NCBI GenBank assembly: GCA_900315075.1
Contig: OMXV01000001.1
Coordinates: 222,211 to 286,210 of the forward strand
DNA from: an uncultured Prevotellaceae bacterium
GTDB lineage: Bacteria > Bacteroidota > Bacteroidia > Bacteroidales > Bacteroidaceae
Reading direction: 5' to 3'
Length of the DNA stretch: 64,000 nucleotides
This document shows positions 26,185 to 35,178 of this stretch, in pieces. The notes beneath the pieces were generated by a model. That model did not search any database. It saw only the letters and a program-made list of their open reading frames with translations, and was not told the DNA's origin. Each line of letters opens with the position of its first letter. Position 1 is the first letter of the stretch. Both the position numbers and the translations under genes were made by a program.

Positions 26185-27245
26185 AAGCCGTAGATTTCAG
26201 CAAGTTTCTTTTGTAAATCAGCGCCACGTAGGTCGGAGGCGATGATACGCCCCTCGGGGTCGAGAAGGATATTGGACGGTATAGCCTGAATGCCGTAAGG
26301 CTCTGCCGCGGCACACTCCCACCCTTTGAGGTCGGAAAGTTGTATCCAGTCCATCCCCAACTGTTTGACAGCAGCTTTCCATGCAGCTTCTTTGTTGTCG
26401 AACGAGACACCTATCACCTCGTATCCCATCTTATGGTATTTGACATAGCCTTCCACCACATTGGGCATTTCCTGCCTACAGGGTCCACACCAACTGGCCC
26501 AGAAATCCACAAGCACATAATTGCCTTTGCCGCACCATTCACTCAGACTATGCTGGTTGCCCTCAAGGTCGTTCATTGTCAAATCCACAAACATCCTTCC
26601 AGGGCGTTTCTTCTCTAAGTTGGCAAACTGCTGCTTCACAATTTGCATATATGGATGGCTGTAATAGGGTGCCTCCTCGTTCATAAACGGAGAGAGTTGA
26701 GCGTAGGAGAGCTCGGATGCCATCTCAGAAAGATATACCACCGGTATGAGGGTATTCGTATATTGACGTAATACCTCCAGACGCTGGTTCTGGCGTTTTA
26801 AGTACAACAACATGGCTTGTTGTTGAATATCTTTCATATTCTCAGGGGTTGCACTCTCTTGGAGCTGTTTGAATTTTTCCGTGAGCGCATTATCGAAGGC
26901 ATCGAACTTATTATCACATTCAGCCAACAACATGTTTACCTCTGATCCTTTTACGGTGCGGTTGACCAAATCCACCTCTATATCCTTGCCATCATTGAAG
27001 AATGGCATAACATAGGATGGCCCACCTACTGCATACACCTTGTTCATAGCAGCATCAGTATTGTAGATAGCCTTGCCATTGGTAAGTTTCAAGGTCGTAA
27101 TCACACTTGGCTTATAAGGATTATAGTCAAAAACAGCCACAGAATCCATATCCTCAGGACATAGGATTGTGACTTTTTGCTTCACTTGTGCCCCAGCTGT
27201 GATTGCCAGCATCAGGGCGAACAGACATATAACAAACTTTTTCAT
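26181..27245 (-). CDS. TlpA-like thiol-disulfide protein with DUF4369-type N-terminus
   Basis: 354 residues from the ATG at 27245 (MKKFVICLFALMLAITAGAQ signal peptide); a longer frame opening at 27272 adds nine unlikely residues. Residues of about 25-120 match the DUF4369 layout common before thioredoxin domains in Bacteroidetes. A helical linker follows, then a TlpA/AhpC-TSA domain with WCGPC (Cys253, Cys256). It should act as a periplasmic disulfide reductase or oxidase; the partner is unknown. A TACTTTTG promoter lies at 27314, divergent from yhhQ. Confidence 0.88.
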   Translation of the reverse strand: MKKFVICLFALMLAITAGAQVKQKVTILCPEDMDSVAVFDYNPYKPSVITTLKLTNGKAIYNTDAAMNKVYAVGGPSYVMPFFNDGKDIEVDLVNRTVKGSEVNMLLAECDNKFDAFDNALTEKFKQLQESATPENMKDIQQQAMLLYLKRQNQRLEVLRQYTNTLIPVVYLSEMASELSYAQLSPFMNEEAPYYSHPYMQIVKQQFANLEKKRPGRMFVDLTMNDLEGNQHSLSEWCGKGNYVLVDFWASWCGPCRQEMPNVVEGYVKYHKMGYEVIGVSFDNKEAAWKAAVKQLGMDWIQLSDLKGWECAAAEPYGIQAIPSNILLDPEGRIIASDLRGADLQKKLAEIYGF

Positions 27246-27313
27246 CTTGTAAACTGCTGAAATAAATATCACTACTAATATGGATGATATAAAAATATAA
27301 AGGTTTAATGATG

Positions 27314-27321
27314 CAAAAGTA
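27314..27321 (-). promoter_or_regulatory. Promoter -7 element of the TlpA-like gene
   Basis: TACTTTTG on the minus strand, about 70 bases before the ATG at 27245. It lies back to back with the yhhQ promoter. Confidence 0.55.
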
Positions 27322-27363
27322 GAAAAAAAAGGAGAATAGCCAACAAAATTGGGAAAAAAACAC

Positions 27364-27371
27364 TACCTTTG
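27364..27371 (+). promoter_or_regulatory. Promoter -7 element of yhhQ
   Basis: TACCTTTG, followed by a short leader of about 45 bases that carries the preQ1-like fold. Confidence 0.65.
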
Positions 27372-27387
27372 CAGCCGATTTTATGAC

Positions 27388-27417
27388 AGAGTGCTTGGTA
27401 ACCTCTTAAAAAACAAG
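27388..27417 (+). promoter_or_regulatory. preQ1-I-like riboswitch in the yhhQ leader
   Basis: The leader has the parts of the small H-type pseudoknot of class I preQ1 riboswitches: stem AGAG 27388-27391 with CTCT 27403-27406, loop CTTG 27394-27397 complementary to CAAG 27414-27417, and an A-rich tail between. The stretch GGTAACC resembles the binding core of the Thermoanaerobacter element (GTAACCCC). The second stem ends four bases before the ATG, so ligand binding could block translation. The downstream genes import and make preQ1-related compounds. The stem is short (4 bp), so this call needs covariance support. Confidence 0.6.
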
Positions 27418-27421
27418 AAAA

Positions 27422-28111
27422 ATGAAAAAAATTCGTGCGAAAGTGAGCGTGCTGTTCATGTTTTTCAGCATACTCTTTACTGTCTGCCTTATTGGCGCCA
27501 ACCTCCTTGAGACCAAACAAATTGCTGTTGGTCCTATCAACTTGACAGGAGGACTTTTAATTTTCCCAATCTCTTACATCATCAACGACTGCGTATGCGA
27601 AGTATGGGGTTATAGCAAAGCCCGCCTGCTGATATGGATGGGATTTCTGATGAACTTTTTCTTTGTCTCAGTTTGCGCCCTTTGCGACATCATCCCCGGT
27701 GCGCCCTATTGGGACAACGACGCTGGTTTCCATTCCATTTTCGGTCTGGCACCCCGCATTGCTGCTGCCTCGTTTATTGCTTTTATAGCAGGCAGTTTTG
27801 TCAACGCCTACGTGATGAGCCGTATGAAAATCTCTTCAAAGGGTAAGAATTTCTCCCTGCGTGCCATTCTGAGCACCGTCTTTGGTGAGAGCACCGACTC
27901 TATCATCTTCTTTCCCCTGGCCCTCTATAATGTGATACCCGATGCTGAAATCCCTGTGCTGATGTTCTGGCAAGTGGTGCTGAAAACCTCCTACGAAATC
28001 ATCGCTCTCCCCATCACTATCCGTGTAGTGAAATTCGTCAAGAATTATGAGCAGGAGGATGTCTATGACAACAGCATCAGTTACAATATTCTGAAGATAT
28101 TTAATCTTTGA
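27422..28111 (+). CDS. yhhQ: Queuosine precursor transporter, VUT/YhhQ family
   Basis: 229 residues with about six membrane helices. Family traits are the N-terminal GANLLETKQI, the ISYIINDCVCEVWGY motif, and FGESTDSIIFFPLAL in the second half. YhhQ proteins import queuosine precursors such as preQ0 and preQ1. The start is the ATG just after the riboswitch-like leader. QueF lies downstream on the same strand across a repeat-filled gap of 187 bases, so the two may be transcribed together. Confidence 0.93.
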   Translation: MKKIRAKVSVLFMFFSILFTVCLIGANLLETKQIAVGPINLTGGLLIFPISYIINDCVCEVWGYSKARLLIWMGFLMNFFFVSVCALCDIIPGAPYWDNDAGFHSIFGLAPRIAAASFIAFIAGSFVNAYVMSRMKISSKGKNFSLRAILSTVFGESTDSIIFFPLALYNVIPDAEIPVLMFWQVVLKTSYEIIALPITIRVVKFVKNYEQEDVYDNSISYNILKIFNL

Positions 28112-28137
28112 TATTTTAGAGGTAAGTGGCTTTGTTT

Positions 28138-28283
28138 AGTTAGAAGTAACCTAGGGTTAAGAGGTGAGAGGTGAGAAGTGAGAGGTGAGAGAATACCACC
28201 GCTGCTCTCGCCTACTCCCCCAAATGGTGTTGTCTGAACTCCCAAATTCATTAACTCACAAAATGTAACTCCCAAACTCCCAT
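28138..28283 (-). repeat. Interspersed AG-rich repeat E, copy 2
   Basis: In reverse orientation it reads GGGAGTTCAGACAACACCAT, then GCGAGAGCAG, GGTGGTATTCTCTCACCTC and AACCCTAGGTTACTTCTAAC. About 100 bases match 37530-37640 closely. It separates yhhQ from queF and is antisense to both. Confidence 0.8.
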
Positions 28284-28298
28284 TAAAAATACCGCAAG

Positions 28299-28763
28299 AT
28301 GAACGACAACAGAAAAGACGAAGGCTTGCAAGCCTTAGGCACCAAGACAAAATACTCGATGGACTATGCTCCCGACGTATTAGAGACATTCGAGAACAAA
28401 CATCAAGAAAATGACTACTGGGTGAGATTCAACTGCCCAGAATTTACCTCTTTGTGCCCTATCACGGGGCAACCTGACTTTGCAGAAATCCGCATTTCCT
28501 ATATCCCCGACAAGCGGATGGTAGAGAGCAAAAGTCTGAAGCTCTACCTTTTCAGTTTTCGCAACCATGGTGACTTCCACGAAGACTGCGTAAACATCAT
28601 CATGAAAGACTTGATACGACTGATGGCCCCGAAATATATTGAGGTGACCGGTTTTTTCACTCCACGCGGTGGTATCAGCATCCACCCCTACGCCAACTAT
28701 GGCCGTCCTGGCACTAAATATGAGCGGTGGGCCGAGGAAAGGTTGGCAAAAAAAGAATATTGA
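28299..28763 (+). CDS. queF: NADPH-dependent 7-cyano-7-deazaguanine reductase
   Basis: 154 residues, the unimodular (B. subtilis-type) QueF. The nucleophile Cys53 lies in [10 protein letters not shown] with the catalytic Asp60. The QueF motif [22 protein letters not shown] carries the NADPH-binding signature. It reduces preQ0 to preQ1 in the cytoplasm for queuosine tRNA modification. With yhhQ upstream this forms a salvage pair; no queC, queD or queE is seen in the window. Confidence 0.96.
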   Translation: MNDNRKDEGLQALGTKTKYSMDYAPDVLETFENKHQENDYWVRFNCPEFTSLCPITGQPDFAEIRISYIPDKRMVESKSLKLYLFSFRNHGDFHEDCVNIIMKDLIRLMAPKYIEVTGFFTPRGGISIHPYANYGRPGTKYERWAEERLAKKEY

Positions 28764-28805
28764 ATAATGAAGGGGAATTAAAGGGACAACACCTCTTTGG
28801 GAGTG

Positions 28806-29597
28806 TTATATAGAATCTGGTTTGAAGCGGAACCCTCTGACAGTGTCCCCAAATCGGATGGCCATGGTGTCGCGTAGTAGGATAACAAACTCGGCAGTGT
28901 CGTTAACCAATTTACTTGATTGATTGTTAGAATTATTTTCATTGGTCTTTATTCCCCCAGAAGTGAAAATAATTTTTCCATTATGAATATGCCACTCGCG
29001 GTACCTTTTCAGCGGTGGATATTCCACAGGCGTATTTGAATCAAGCGAGGAAGTCCTTGGAGGTCCACCCACCGACATCATGGTAAAATCGCGTTTAAAT
29101 GTATAGCCATACTCTCGGGGAACCCTCATGGTCTGTAGTACAGAGTCCATTCTCTGCAACGCCTCTTCACTCATCGTCTTGCGGATGGAATCAATCTCCT
29201 CAGAGTTTTTCTGAAACTTGAAAATGGGCATCTCATTATACACCCATGTACCACGTAGTTGGTCGATGTCGATAGCCACCATCACCTCTGTGGAGTCCTG
29301 TGGATTGAGCAAGAGAGCTATTTTATCACCCACTTCCGGATACCCAAAGACCTGGTGCGCCTTGTTGGCATTAAAAATGTTCAATGTAATGGGGTCGCCT
29401 CCCTTGTCGGGCAGGAAAACCAATATCGAGTCGGTGCAGCCACTACATACTAATCCATAGACAGTGGAGTCGCCCTGCGACACGTATGACAATGTCTGTA
29501 TTTCCACTTGTTCCTGTTCAACTTGCTGATGATCCTTGCCACATGCGAAGACGGCAAGAAGTATGGTCAAAATGAATAGCAAACGACTTGTTTTCAT
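28806..29597 (-). CDS. Lipoprotein with lipocalin-like domain, function unknown
   Basis: 263 residues from the ATG at 29597 (MKTSRLLFILTILLAVFAC), lipobox Cys19. The nine residues added by the longer frame at 29624 are unlikely. The N-terminal half has a small beta domain (YGLVCSGCTDSILVFLPDKG) and the second half a lipocalin-like pattern (LRGTWVYNEMPIFKF ... REWHIHNGKIIFTSGG). No catalytic motif is seen. It is a single gene divergent from the carboxyltransferase gene. Confidence 0.7.
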   Translation of the reverse strand: MKTSRLLFILTILLAVFACGKDHQQVEQEQVEIQTLSYVSQGDSTVYGLVCSGCTDSILVFLPDKGGDPITLNIFNANKAHQVFGYPEVGDKIALLLNPQDSTEVMVAIDIDQLRGTWVYNEMPIFKFQKNSEEIDSIRKTMSEEALQRMDSVLQTMRVPREYGYTFKRDFTMMSVGGPPRTSSLDSNTPVEYPPLKRYREWHIHNGKIIFTSGGIKTNENNSNNQSSKLVNDTAEFVILLRDTMAIRFGDTVRGFRFKPDSI

Positions 29598-29679
29598 TGA
29601 AAAACTATGATTTGTGAGGGGCAAAAATAAGAAAAAACTTTCTATTGCAAGAAAAATGAGAAAAAAAAGTGCATCATTT

Positions 29680-29710
29680 TTTGTGAATGATTGTTTTTTG
29701 TATATCTTTG
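29680..29710 (+). promoter_or_regulatory. Promoter of the carboxyltransferase gene
   Basis: TTTG at 29680-29683, 19 bases, then TATCTTTG at 29703-29710: both elements of the Bacteroidetes consensus. The leader is about 70 bases. Confidence 0.75.
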
Positions 29711-29784
29711 CATTCTATATTTGTCAATGTACGAAAACATGGCAATAATCATAAAGACCTTACCATTAACTTAAATTTATAACG

Positions 29785-31563
29785 ATGAAAAAGAAAATCC
29801 AGTTTAGCCTTGTCTATAGGGACATGTGGCAGTCGTCGGGTAAATTCCAACCCCGTAAAGACCAGTTAGAGCGCATCGCCCCCGCGATTATCGACATGGG
29901 CTGCTTCGCGAGAGTAGAAACCAATGGTGGAGCCTTTGAGCAGGTAAACCTTCTTGCTTGCGAGAATCCCAATGCCGCCGTACGTGCTTTCTGCAAGCCT
30001 TTCAACGAGGTAGGCATCAAGACCCATATGCTCGACCGCGGTCTCAATGCCCTTCGCATGTACCCTGTACCTGATGACGTGCGCCAGCTGCAATATAAGG
30101 TAAAGCACGCCCAGGGTGTGGACATTCCCCGAATTTTCTGTGGTCTTAACGACACTCGCAACATCATCCCAAGTGTGAAATGGGCTCTTGAGGCTGGCAT
30201 GACTCCACAGGCTACCCTGTGTATCACCACCTCACCTGTACATACCGTGGAGTACTACAGCAAGATTGCCGATGAGGTGATTGCCGCAGGTGCCCCCGAG
30301 ATATGTTTGAAGGATATGGCCGGCATCGGTCAGCCTGCCATGCTTGGCAAATTGACCAAAGCCATCAAAGATAAACACCCCGATGTTATCATCCAGTATC
30401 ACGGCCATTCCGGCCCAGGACTGTCGATGGCGTCCATCCTGGAAGTTTGCAACAATGGTGCCGACATCATCGATACAGCCATTGAACCACTGTCGTGGGG
30501 CAAGGTGCATCCAGATATCATCTCTGTACAGAGCATGCTGAAGAACGAAGGTTTCGAAGTGGCCGACATCAATATGAACGCCTACATGAAGGCCCGTTCG
30601 CTGACACAGGAGTTTATTGACGACTGGCTTGGCTATTTCATCAACCCCGGCAACAAACACATGAGTTCGCTGCTCCTTGGTTGTGGTTTGCCCGGTGGTA
30701 TGATGGGCAGTATGATGGCCGACTTAGGTGGCATCCATACAATCATCAACAAGACTCGCGCCAAGAAAGGCGAGCCAGAACTGACTATCGACGAACTGCT
30801 TGTACGTTTGTTCGACGAGGTGGCCTACGTATGGCCGAAGGTGGGTTATCCACCACTGGTGACCCCATTCTCACAGTATGTGAAGAACATCGCTCTGACC
30901 AACCTTCTGACGATGGAACAAGGCAAGGGCCGCTATGTGATGATGGACGATGCTATGTGGGGTATGGTGCTCGGCAAGAGTGGTCGTATTCCTGGCGAAA
31001 TTGCTCCCGAACTGAAAGAACTTGCCGCCAAGCAAGGCCGCGAGTTCACCGACGCCGATCCACACACGCTGATTCCTAATGCCCTCGACGACTTCCGCAA
31101 GGAGATGGACGAAAATGGCTGGGAATATGGTCCTGACGACGAGGAACTCTATGAATTGGGTATGCACCCCGAGCAATACCGTATCTTCAAGACCGGACAA
31201 GCCAAGAAGAACTTCTTAGCCGACCTGCAGAAGATTAAGGATGCTCGTTTAGGCAGCAAACTCTCTCCCGCTGAGCTCTCGGCCTACAAGCATGCGAAAG
31301 CTGATGCTATCGTAGCTCCGGTGAAAGGTGAAATCTACTGGGAGTTTAATGGCGACGGCGAGTGCGCTCCCACCGTGGAGCCATACATCGGCAAGGAATA
31401 CAAAGAAGGCGACAACCTCTGCTATATCCAGGCTCCTTGGGGCGAAATTGTGGAAGTACCGGCAGCCATTGGTGGCAAACTTGTGGAAATCAATGCCAAA
31501 CGCGGCAGCAAGGTGATGAAAGGCGACATCATCGCCTACATCGAGCGCCCGCATGAGGAATAA
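29785..31563 (+). CDS. Oxaloacetate decarboxylase/pyruvate carboxylase-type carboxyltransferase, no biotin lysine
   Basis: 592 residues. The N-terminal half is a carboxyltransferase barrel with metal ligands Asp13 (YRDMWQSS), the carbamylated-type Lys176 (CLKDMAGI) and His206/His208 (YHGHSGPG). A conserved helical domain follows. The last 75 residues have the fold pattern of a biotin carrier domain with a thumb-like insert as in E. coli BCCP, but the site of the AMKM motif reads QAPWGE (549-554), with no lysine. So it cannot carry biotin itself. It may use a separate carrier protein, or have another role. The HD gene follows after eight bases. Strong promoter at 29680. Confidence 0.85.
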   Translation: MKKKIQFSLVYRDMWQSSGKFQPRKDQLERIAPAIIDMGCFARVETNGGAFEQVNLLACENPNAAVRAFCKPFNEVGIKTHMLDRGLNALRMYPVPDDVRQLQYKVKHAQGVDIPRIFCGLNDTRNIIPSVKWALEAGMTPQATLCITTSPVHTVEYYSKIADEVIAAGAPEICLKDMAGIGQPAMLGKLTKAIKDKHPDVIIQYHGHSGPGLSMASILEVCNNGADIIDTAIEPLSWGKVHPDIISVQSMLKNEGFEVADINMNAYMKARSLTQEFIDDWLGYFINPGNKHMSSLLLGCGLPGGMMGSMMADLGGIHTIINKTRAKKGEPELTIDELLVRLFDEVAYVWPKVGYPPLVTPFSQYVKNIALTNLLTMEQGKGRYVMMDDAMWGMVLGKSGRIPGEIAPELKELAAKQGREFTDADPHTLIPNALDDFRKEMDENGWEYGPDDEELYELGMHPEQYRIFKTGQAKKNFLADLQKIKDARLGSKLSPAELSAYKHAKADAIVAPVKGEIYWEFNGDGECAPTVEPYIGKEYKEGDNLCYIQAPWGEIVEVPAAIGGKLVEINAKRGSKVMKGDIIAYIERPHEE

Positions 31564-31571
31564 CTTTCACC

Positions 31572-32165
31572 ATGGACTATCAGCGAATCATAGACAAATA
31601 TTATCCTGAGGACAACGGCCTACGCCGCATACTCCTCATCCATAGCCAATCTGTAGCGCAAAAAGCGCTACAGATTGTCGTTTCTCACCCAGAATTAGGT
31701 ATCGACCGCGACTTTATCTTCGCTGCGGCGATGCTCCACGACATCGGTATCATTCGCACCAATGCTCCGGGCATAGAATGTTATGGTACAGAGCCTTATA
31801 TCCGCCATGGGGTAATCGGTGCTGCCATGATGCGAGAGGAGGGGCACGAGGCCTTTGCCCGTATCTGCGAACGACACACGGGGGCTGGCCTTTCTCTCGA
31901 CGACATCGTAAGTCAAGACCTTCCCCTACCCCATCGTAGTTTCCTCCCAGAAACCATTGAAGAACAGGTCATCTGCTATGCTGACAAATTTTTCTCGAAG
32001 TCGCATCTCGAGCGTGAGAAGACTGTCGAGCAGGCTGAGCGCAGCCTCGCCAAATTCGGCACCGCAGGGGTAGAAAGGTTCCGCAAATGGGTGGAAATGT
32101 TCGAGTCCAAAAATAATACTTCTACGGAGGTGAGGAGTATAAGGAGGAATGTCGGAAATTGTTAA
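31572..32165 (+). CDS. HD-domain phosphohydrolase
   Basis: 197 residues with the HD signature: His at LLIHSQSV, the pair HDIG in AMLHDIGII, later His in RHTGAGL and Asp in CYADKFFSK. This is the small uncharacterised HDIG family, metal-dependent phosphohydrolases acting on nucleotides or similar. It follows the carboxyltransferase by eight bases, so it is probably co-transcribed. The last residues (STEVRSIRR) are encoded by a copy of interspersed repeat A (32119-32147), so the C-terminus is probably recent. Confidence 0.82.
   Translation: MDYQRIIDKYYPEDNGLRRILLIHSQSVAQKALQIVVSHPELGIDRDFIFAAAMLHDIGIIRTNAPGIECYGTEPYIRHGVIGAAMMREEGHEAFARICERHTGAGLSLDDIVSQDLPLPHRSFLPETIEEQVICYADKFFSKSHLEREKTVEQAERSLAKFGTAGVERFRKWVEMFESKNNTSTEVRSIRRNVGNC
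31647..31677 (+). other. Perfect 13-bp hairpin inside the HD gene
   Basis: CAATCTGTAGCGC, a loop of five A, then GCGCTACAGATTG, 75 bases into the coding sequence. It could slow or end transcription between the two cistrons. No T run follows. Confidence 0.6.
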
Positions 32166-32202
32166 AATAAGAAAATCAAGTCCCTATTCTATTTTTTATA
32201 TA

Positions 32203-32210
32203 TACCTTTG
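32203..32210 (+). promoter_or_regulatory. Promoter -7 element of the lptD-like gene
   Basis: TACCTTTG. It lies over the TTG at 32208 that opens the longest frame, so that codon cannot be the start. The ATG at 32220 in the same frame gives a signal peptide, but the leader would be almost absent. Confidence 0.55.
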
Positions 32211-32219
32211 CCATGGAAA

Positions 32220-35105
32220 ATGAGAACAAGGCTACTCATACTATTGTTTTTTGCCGCCATCATCCTGATGATGGCACAGTCGGTGATGCCCACCGGCCAG
32301 CCTTTGCGTGCACATACGACAATCAATGACACAATCGTCAGGCAAGACACAATTATCCCCACCGACACGCTCTCATTCAACGACATCATCGACTTTGAAC
32401 CCACCACAGTTAACGACAGTCTGATGATGGAAAGCGCAAATATGGCCGACACGCTGGAACTTGACTCATTGCACTTAGCCATCATCGAGCACAACAAAGC
32501 TATCGACGACTCCATCCGCCTCGATTCCCTCAACCGTGCCAAGGCTAATGGCATCGAAGCACCGGTGGTCTTCGCCGCTGAGGACTCTTTAGTATATGAC
32601 GCAGTATCCAAGAATGCCTATCTCTATGGTAATTCCAATGTGGATTATGAAGAGATGAACCTCACGAGCGACCGCGTACACATCAATCTCGACCAAAGTC
32701 TTGTCGATGCCAGAGGCACTGCCGACAGCACAGCAGAGAAAGGCGTCCGCGGTGCCCCATTATTCAAAATGGGCAAGGATGAATATCAGAGCGACACCAT
32801 CGCTTTCAATTTCAAGACCAAAAAAGGATTCATCGACAATGTCTATACTGAGCAGGAAGACGGTTATCTGCGCAGCTTGCACTCCAAGCGCGACGCCGAG
32901 GGCAACCTATACTTGGAGAAAGGAACTTATACCACTTGCGACAAAGAGCACCCCGATTTCTATATCGCTCTTTCTCGCGCAAAAGTTCGTCCCGGCAAGG
33001 ATGTAGTCTTCGGTCCCGCCTACCTTGTCGTTGCTGATGTGCCACTACCCCTTGCCATCCCCTACGGATTCTTCCCCTTCACAAAAAAATACTCCAGCGG
33101 ATTCATCATGCCCTCGTATGGCGACGAGAGTTCCCGCGGTTTCTACCTACGCGACGGTGGCTATTACTTTGCCATGAGTGACAAATGGGACCTAAAACTA
33201 CTCGGTGAAATCTACACGAAAGGGTCGTGGGGTGTCTCTGCTGCTACCAACTACCGCAAACGCTATCGCTATAGCGGCAGTTTCCTCTTTAATTACCAGG
33301 ACACCAAGACCGGCGACAAAGGAATGCCCGACTTCTCGGAAAGGCAGAGTTTCAAAGTTCAGTGGAACCACCGCCAGGACCCGAAAGCCAACCCCTTCCG
33401 TTCCCTCTCCGCCAGTGTCAATTTCGCCACGTCGAGTTTTGAGCGTAACAACCTGACGAGCATGTATAATCCGCAGACGATGACGCAGAGCACCCGAACC
33501 TCATCGGTGAGCTTTGGCACACAGTTCTCGAGCATTGGCATGACCATCAGTACCTCTGCCAACGTAGCACAGAACATGCGCGACACCACTCTCGCCATGA
33601 CACTTCCCGACCTCAACGTTTCCATTAGCCGCTTCTATCCCTTCAAACGCAAGAAAGCAGCCGGCAAAGAGCGATGGTATGAGAAAATCGCCATGAGCTA
33701 CACCGGACGCATGAGCAACTCGCTCACGGCAAAAGAAAGCGATTTTATCCACGCCAACCTCATCAAAGACTGGCGCAACGGTTTCCAGCACACCATTCCC
33801 ATCAGTGGTAACTTTGCGCTGTTCGACTACGTGAACGTCAATCCCTCGTTCAACTTCACCGACCGTATGTATATGAGCAAAATCAACCGCTCATGGGACG
33901 AAAAAAACCAGGTGGAGCAACAAGATACCACCTATGGTTTTTACAATGTCTATAACTGGTCGCTGAGTTTAGGAGCCTCCACCAAACTCTATGGCTCGTG
34001 GATACCCAATCGCAAACTGTTTGGCGACAAGATTGACCGCATCCGCCACGTGTTCACCCCCACAGTCAGTCTCAGTTTCTCACCCGACTTCCACGACAAC
34101 CACTATGGCTACTACGATTCATATCAGAAGACCGATGCCAAGGGTAATGTCACATTGGTGGACTATTCCCCCTTCTCGGACGGTCTGTATGGCGTTCCCG
34201 GCCGTGGCAAGACAGGTAGCATCTCGTTTGACGTGTCCAACAACCTTGAGATGAAGGTTAAGTCGGATAAAGATTCCACAGGATTCAAGAAAATAAGCCT
34301 CATCGACGAATTAGGTGCCTCGATGTCGTACAACATGGCCGCCAAGGAACGCAAATTGAGCGACCTTAGTATGCGCATCCGCCTGAAATGGTGGAAGAAA
34401 TACACCTTCAACATGAATGCCGTCTTCGCCTCGTATGCCTACGAGCTTGATGAAGATGGCCGTCCCTACATTGGCAACCACACCGAATGGGGCTACGGTC
34501 GATGGGGCCGTTTCCAGGGTATGTCGCAAAATATCTCCTATACGCTCAGCCCTGAGAAAATCAAGAAATGGTTCAGTCATGAAAAGTCGGATGATGATGA
34601 CATGGATAACGATGACGAGGGCATAGACACCGACATAGAAAGTAATGTGGACGACGATATGATTCGTGGACAGCGTGGTGCCAAGCAAAAAGGTGCTTCG
34701 AAGGCTGCGACAGACGACGACGGCTATATGTCGTTCAATATACCCTGGTCGCTCACCTTCGGCTATGGTATCACGATGCGTGAGAACACAAATGGCAAAT
34801 TCAACAAAAAGACGATGCGCTATCCATACAAATTCTCCCAGACGCTCAACGTGAGCGGCAACATTCGCCTGAGTGATGGTTGGAACATCAGTTTCTCGTC
34901 GGGTTATGACTTCGACAACAAAAAGATGTCGATGACTACCGCTTCTCTACAGCGCGACCTTCACTGTTTCAATATGTCGTGCTCCGTGGTGCTGGCTCCC
35001 TATACCAGTTACAATTTCACGTTCCGCTGCAACGCATCGACACTTACCGATGCCCTGAAATACGACAAAAGGAGCGGATATAGCAATGCTGTGAGATGGT
35101 ATTAA
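32220..35105 (+). CDS. LPS-assembly outer membrane protein, LptD-like
   Basis: About 961 residues. An N-terminal membrane/signal segment (MRTRLLILLFFAAIILMMAQS) leads to an OstA/LptA-like beta-jellyroll (about 115-230: AVSKNAYLYGNSNVDYEEMNLTSDRV, DARGTADST) and a large barrel typical of the Bacteroidetes LptD family. It inserts LPS into the outer leaflet. An unusual acidic loop (EKSDDDDMDNDDEGIDTD, near residue 795) precedes a low-complexity stretch, which could be an extracellular loop. It converges with the antiporter gene over a short hairpin repeat. Confidence 0.85.
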   Translation: MRTRLLILLFFAAIILMMAQSVMPTGQPLRAHTTINDTIVRQDTIIPTDTLSFNDIIDFEPTTVNDSLMMESANMADTLELDSLHLAIIEHNKAIDDSIRLDSLNRAKANGIEAPVVFAAEDSLVYDAVSKNAYLYGNSNVDYEEMNLTSDRVHINLDQSLVDARGTADSTAEKGVRGAPLFKMGKDEYQSDTIAFNFKTKKGFIDNVYTEQEDGYLRSLHSKRDAEGNLYLEKGTYTTCDKEHPDFYIALSRAKVRPGKDVVFGPAYLVVADVPLPLAIPYGFFPFTKKYSSGFIMPSYGDESSRGFYLRDGGYYFAMSDKWDLKLLGEIYTKGSWGVSAATNYRKRYRYSGSFLFNYQDTKTGDKGMPDFSERQSFKVQWNHRQDPKANPFRSLSASVNFATSSFERNNLTSMYNPQTMTQSTRTSSVSFGTQFSSIGMTISTSANVAQNMRDTTLAMTLPDLNVSISRFYPFKRKKAAGKERWYEKIAMSYTGRMSNSLTAKESDFIHANLIKDWRNGFQHTIPISGNFALFDYVNVNPSFNFTDRMYMSKINRSWDEKNQVEQQDTTYGFYNVYNWSLSLGASTKLYGSWIPNRKLFGDKIDRIRHVFTPTVSLSFSPDFHDNHYGYYDSYQKTDAKGNVTLVDYSPFSDGLYGVPGRGKTGSISFDVSNNLEMKVKSDKDSTGFKKISLIDELGASMSYNMAAKERKLSDLSMRIRLKWWKKYTFNMNAVFASYAYELDEDGRPYIGNHTEWGYGRWGRFQGMSQNISYTLSPEKIKKWFSHEKSDDDDMDNDDEGIDTDIESNVDDDMIRGQRGAKQKGASKAATDDDGYMSFNIPWSLTFGYGITMRENTNGKFNKKTMRYPYKFSQTLNVSGNIRLSDGWNISFSSGYDFDNKKMSMTTASLQRDLHCFNMSCSVVLAPYTSYNFTFRCNASTLTDALKYDKRSGYSNAVRWY

Positions 35106-35114
35106 AGATTTGAG

Positions 35115-35178
35115 AATTGAAAATTGAGATTTATTGGCTGCAACGGTGTTGCAGCATAGAGGACATTCAATTTTCAAT
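35115..35178. repeat. Hairpin repeat between lptD and the antiporter gene
   Basis: TTGAAAATTGAG words flank a hairpin GCTGCAAC-GGT-GTTGCAGC (35137-35155), which also occurs at 25055-25073. The right-hand ATTGAAAATTGA, read on the minus strand, encodes the last residues IEN and the stop of the antiporter. Confidence 0.75.
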
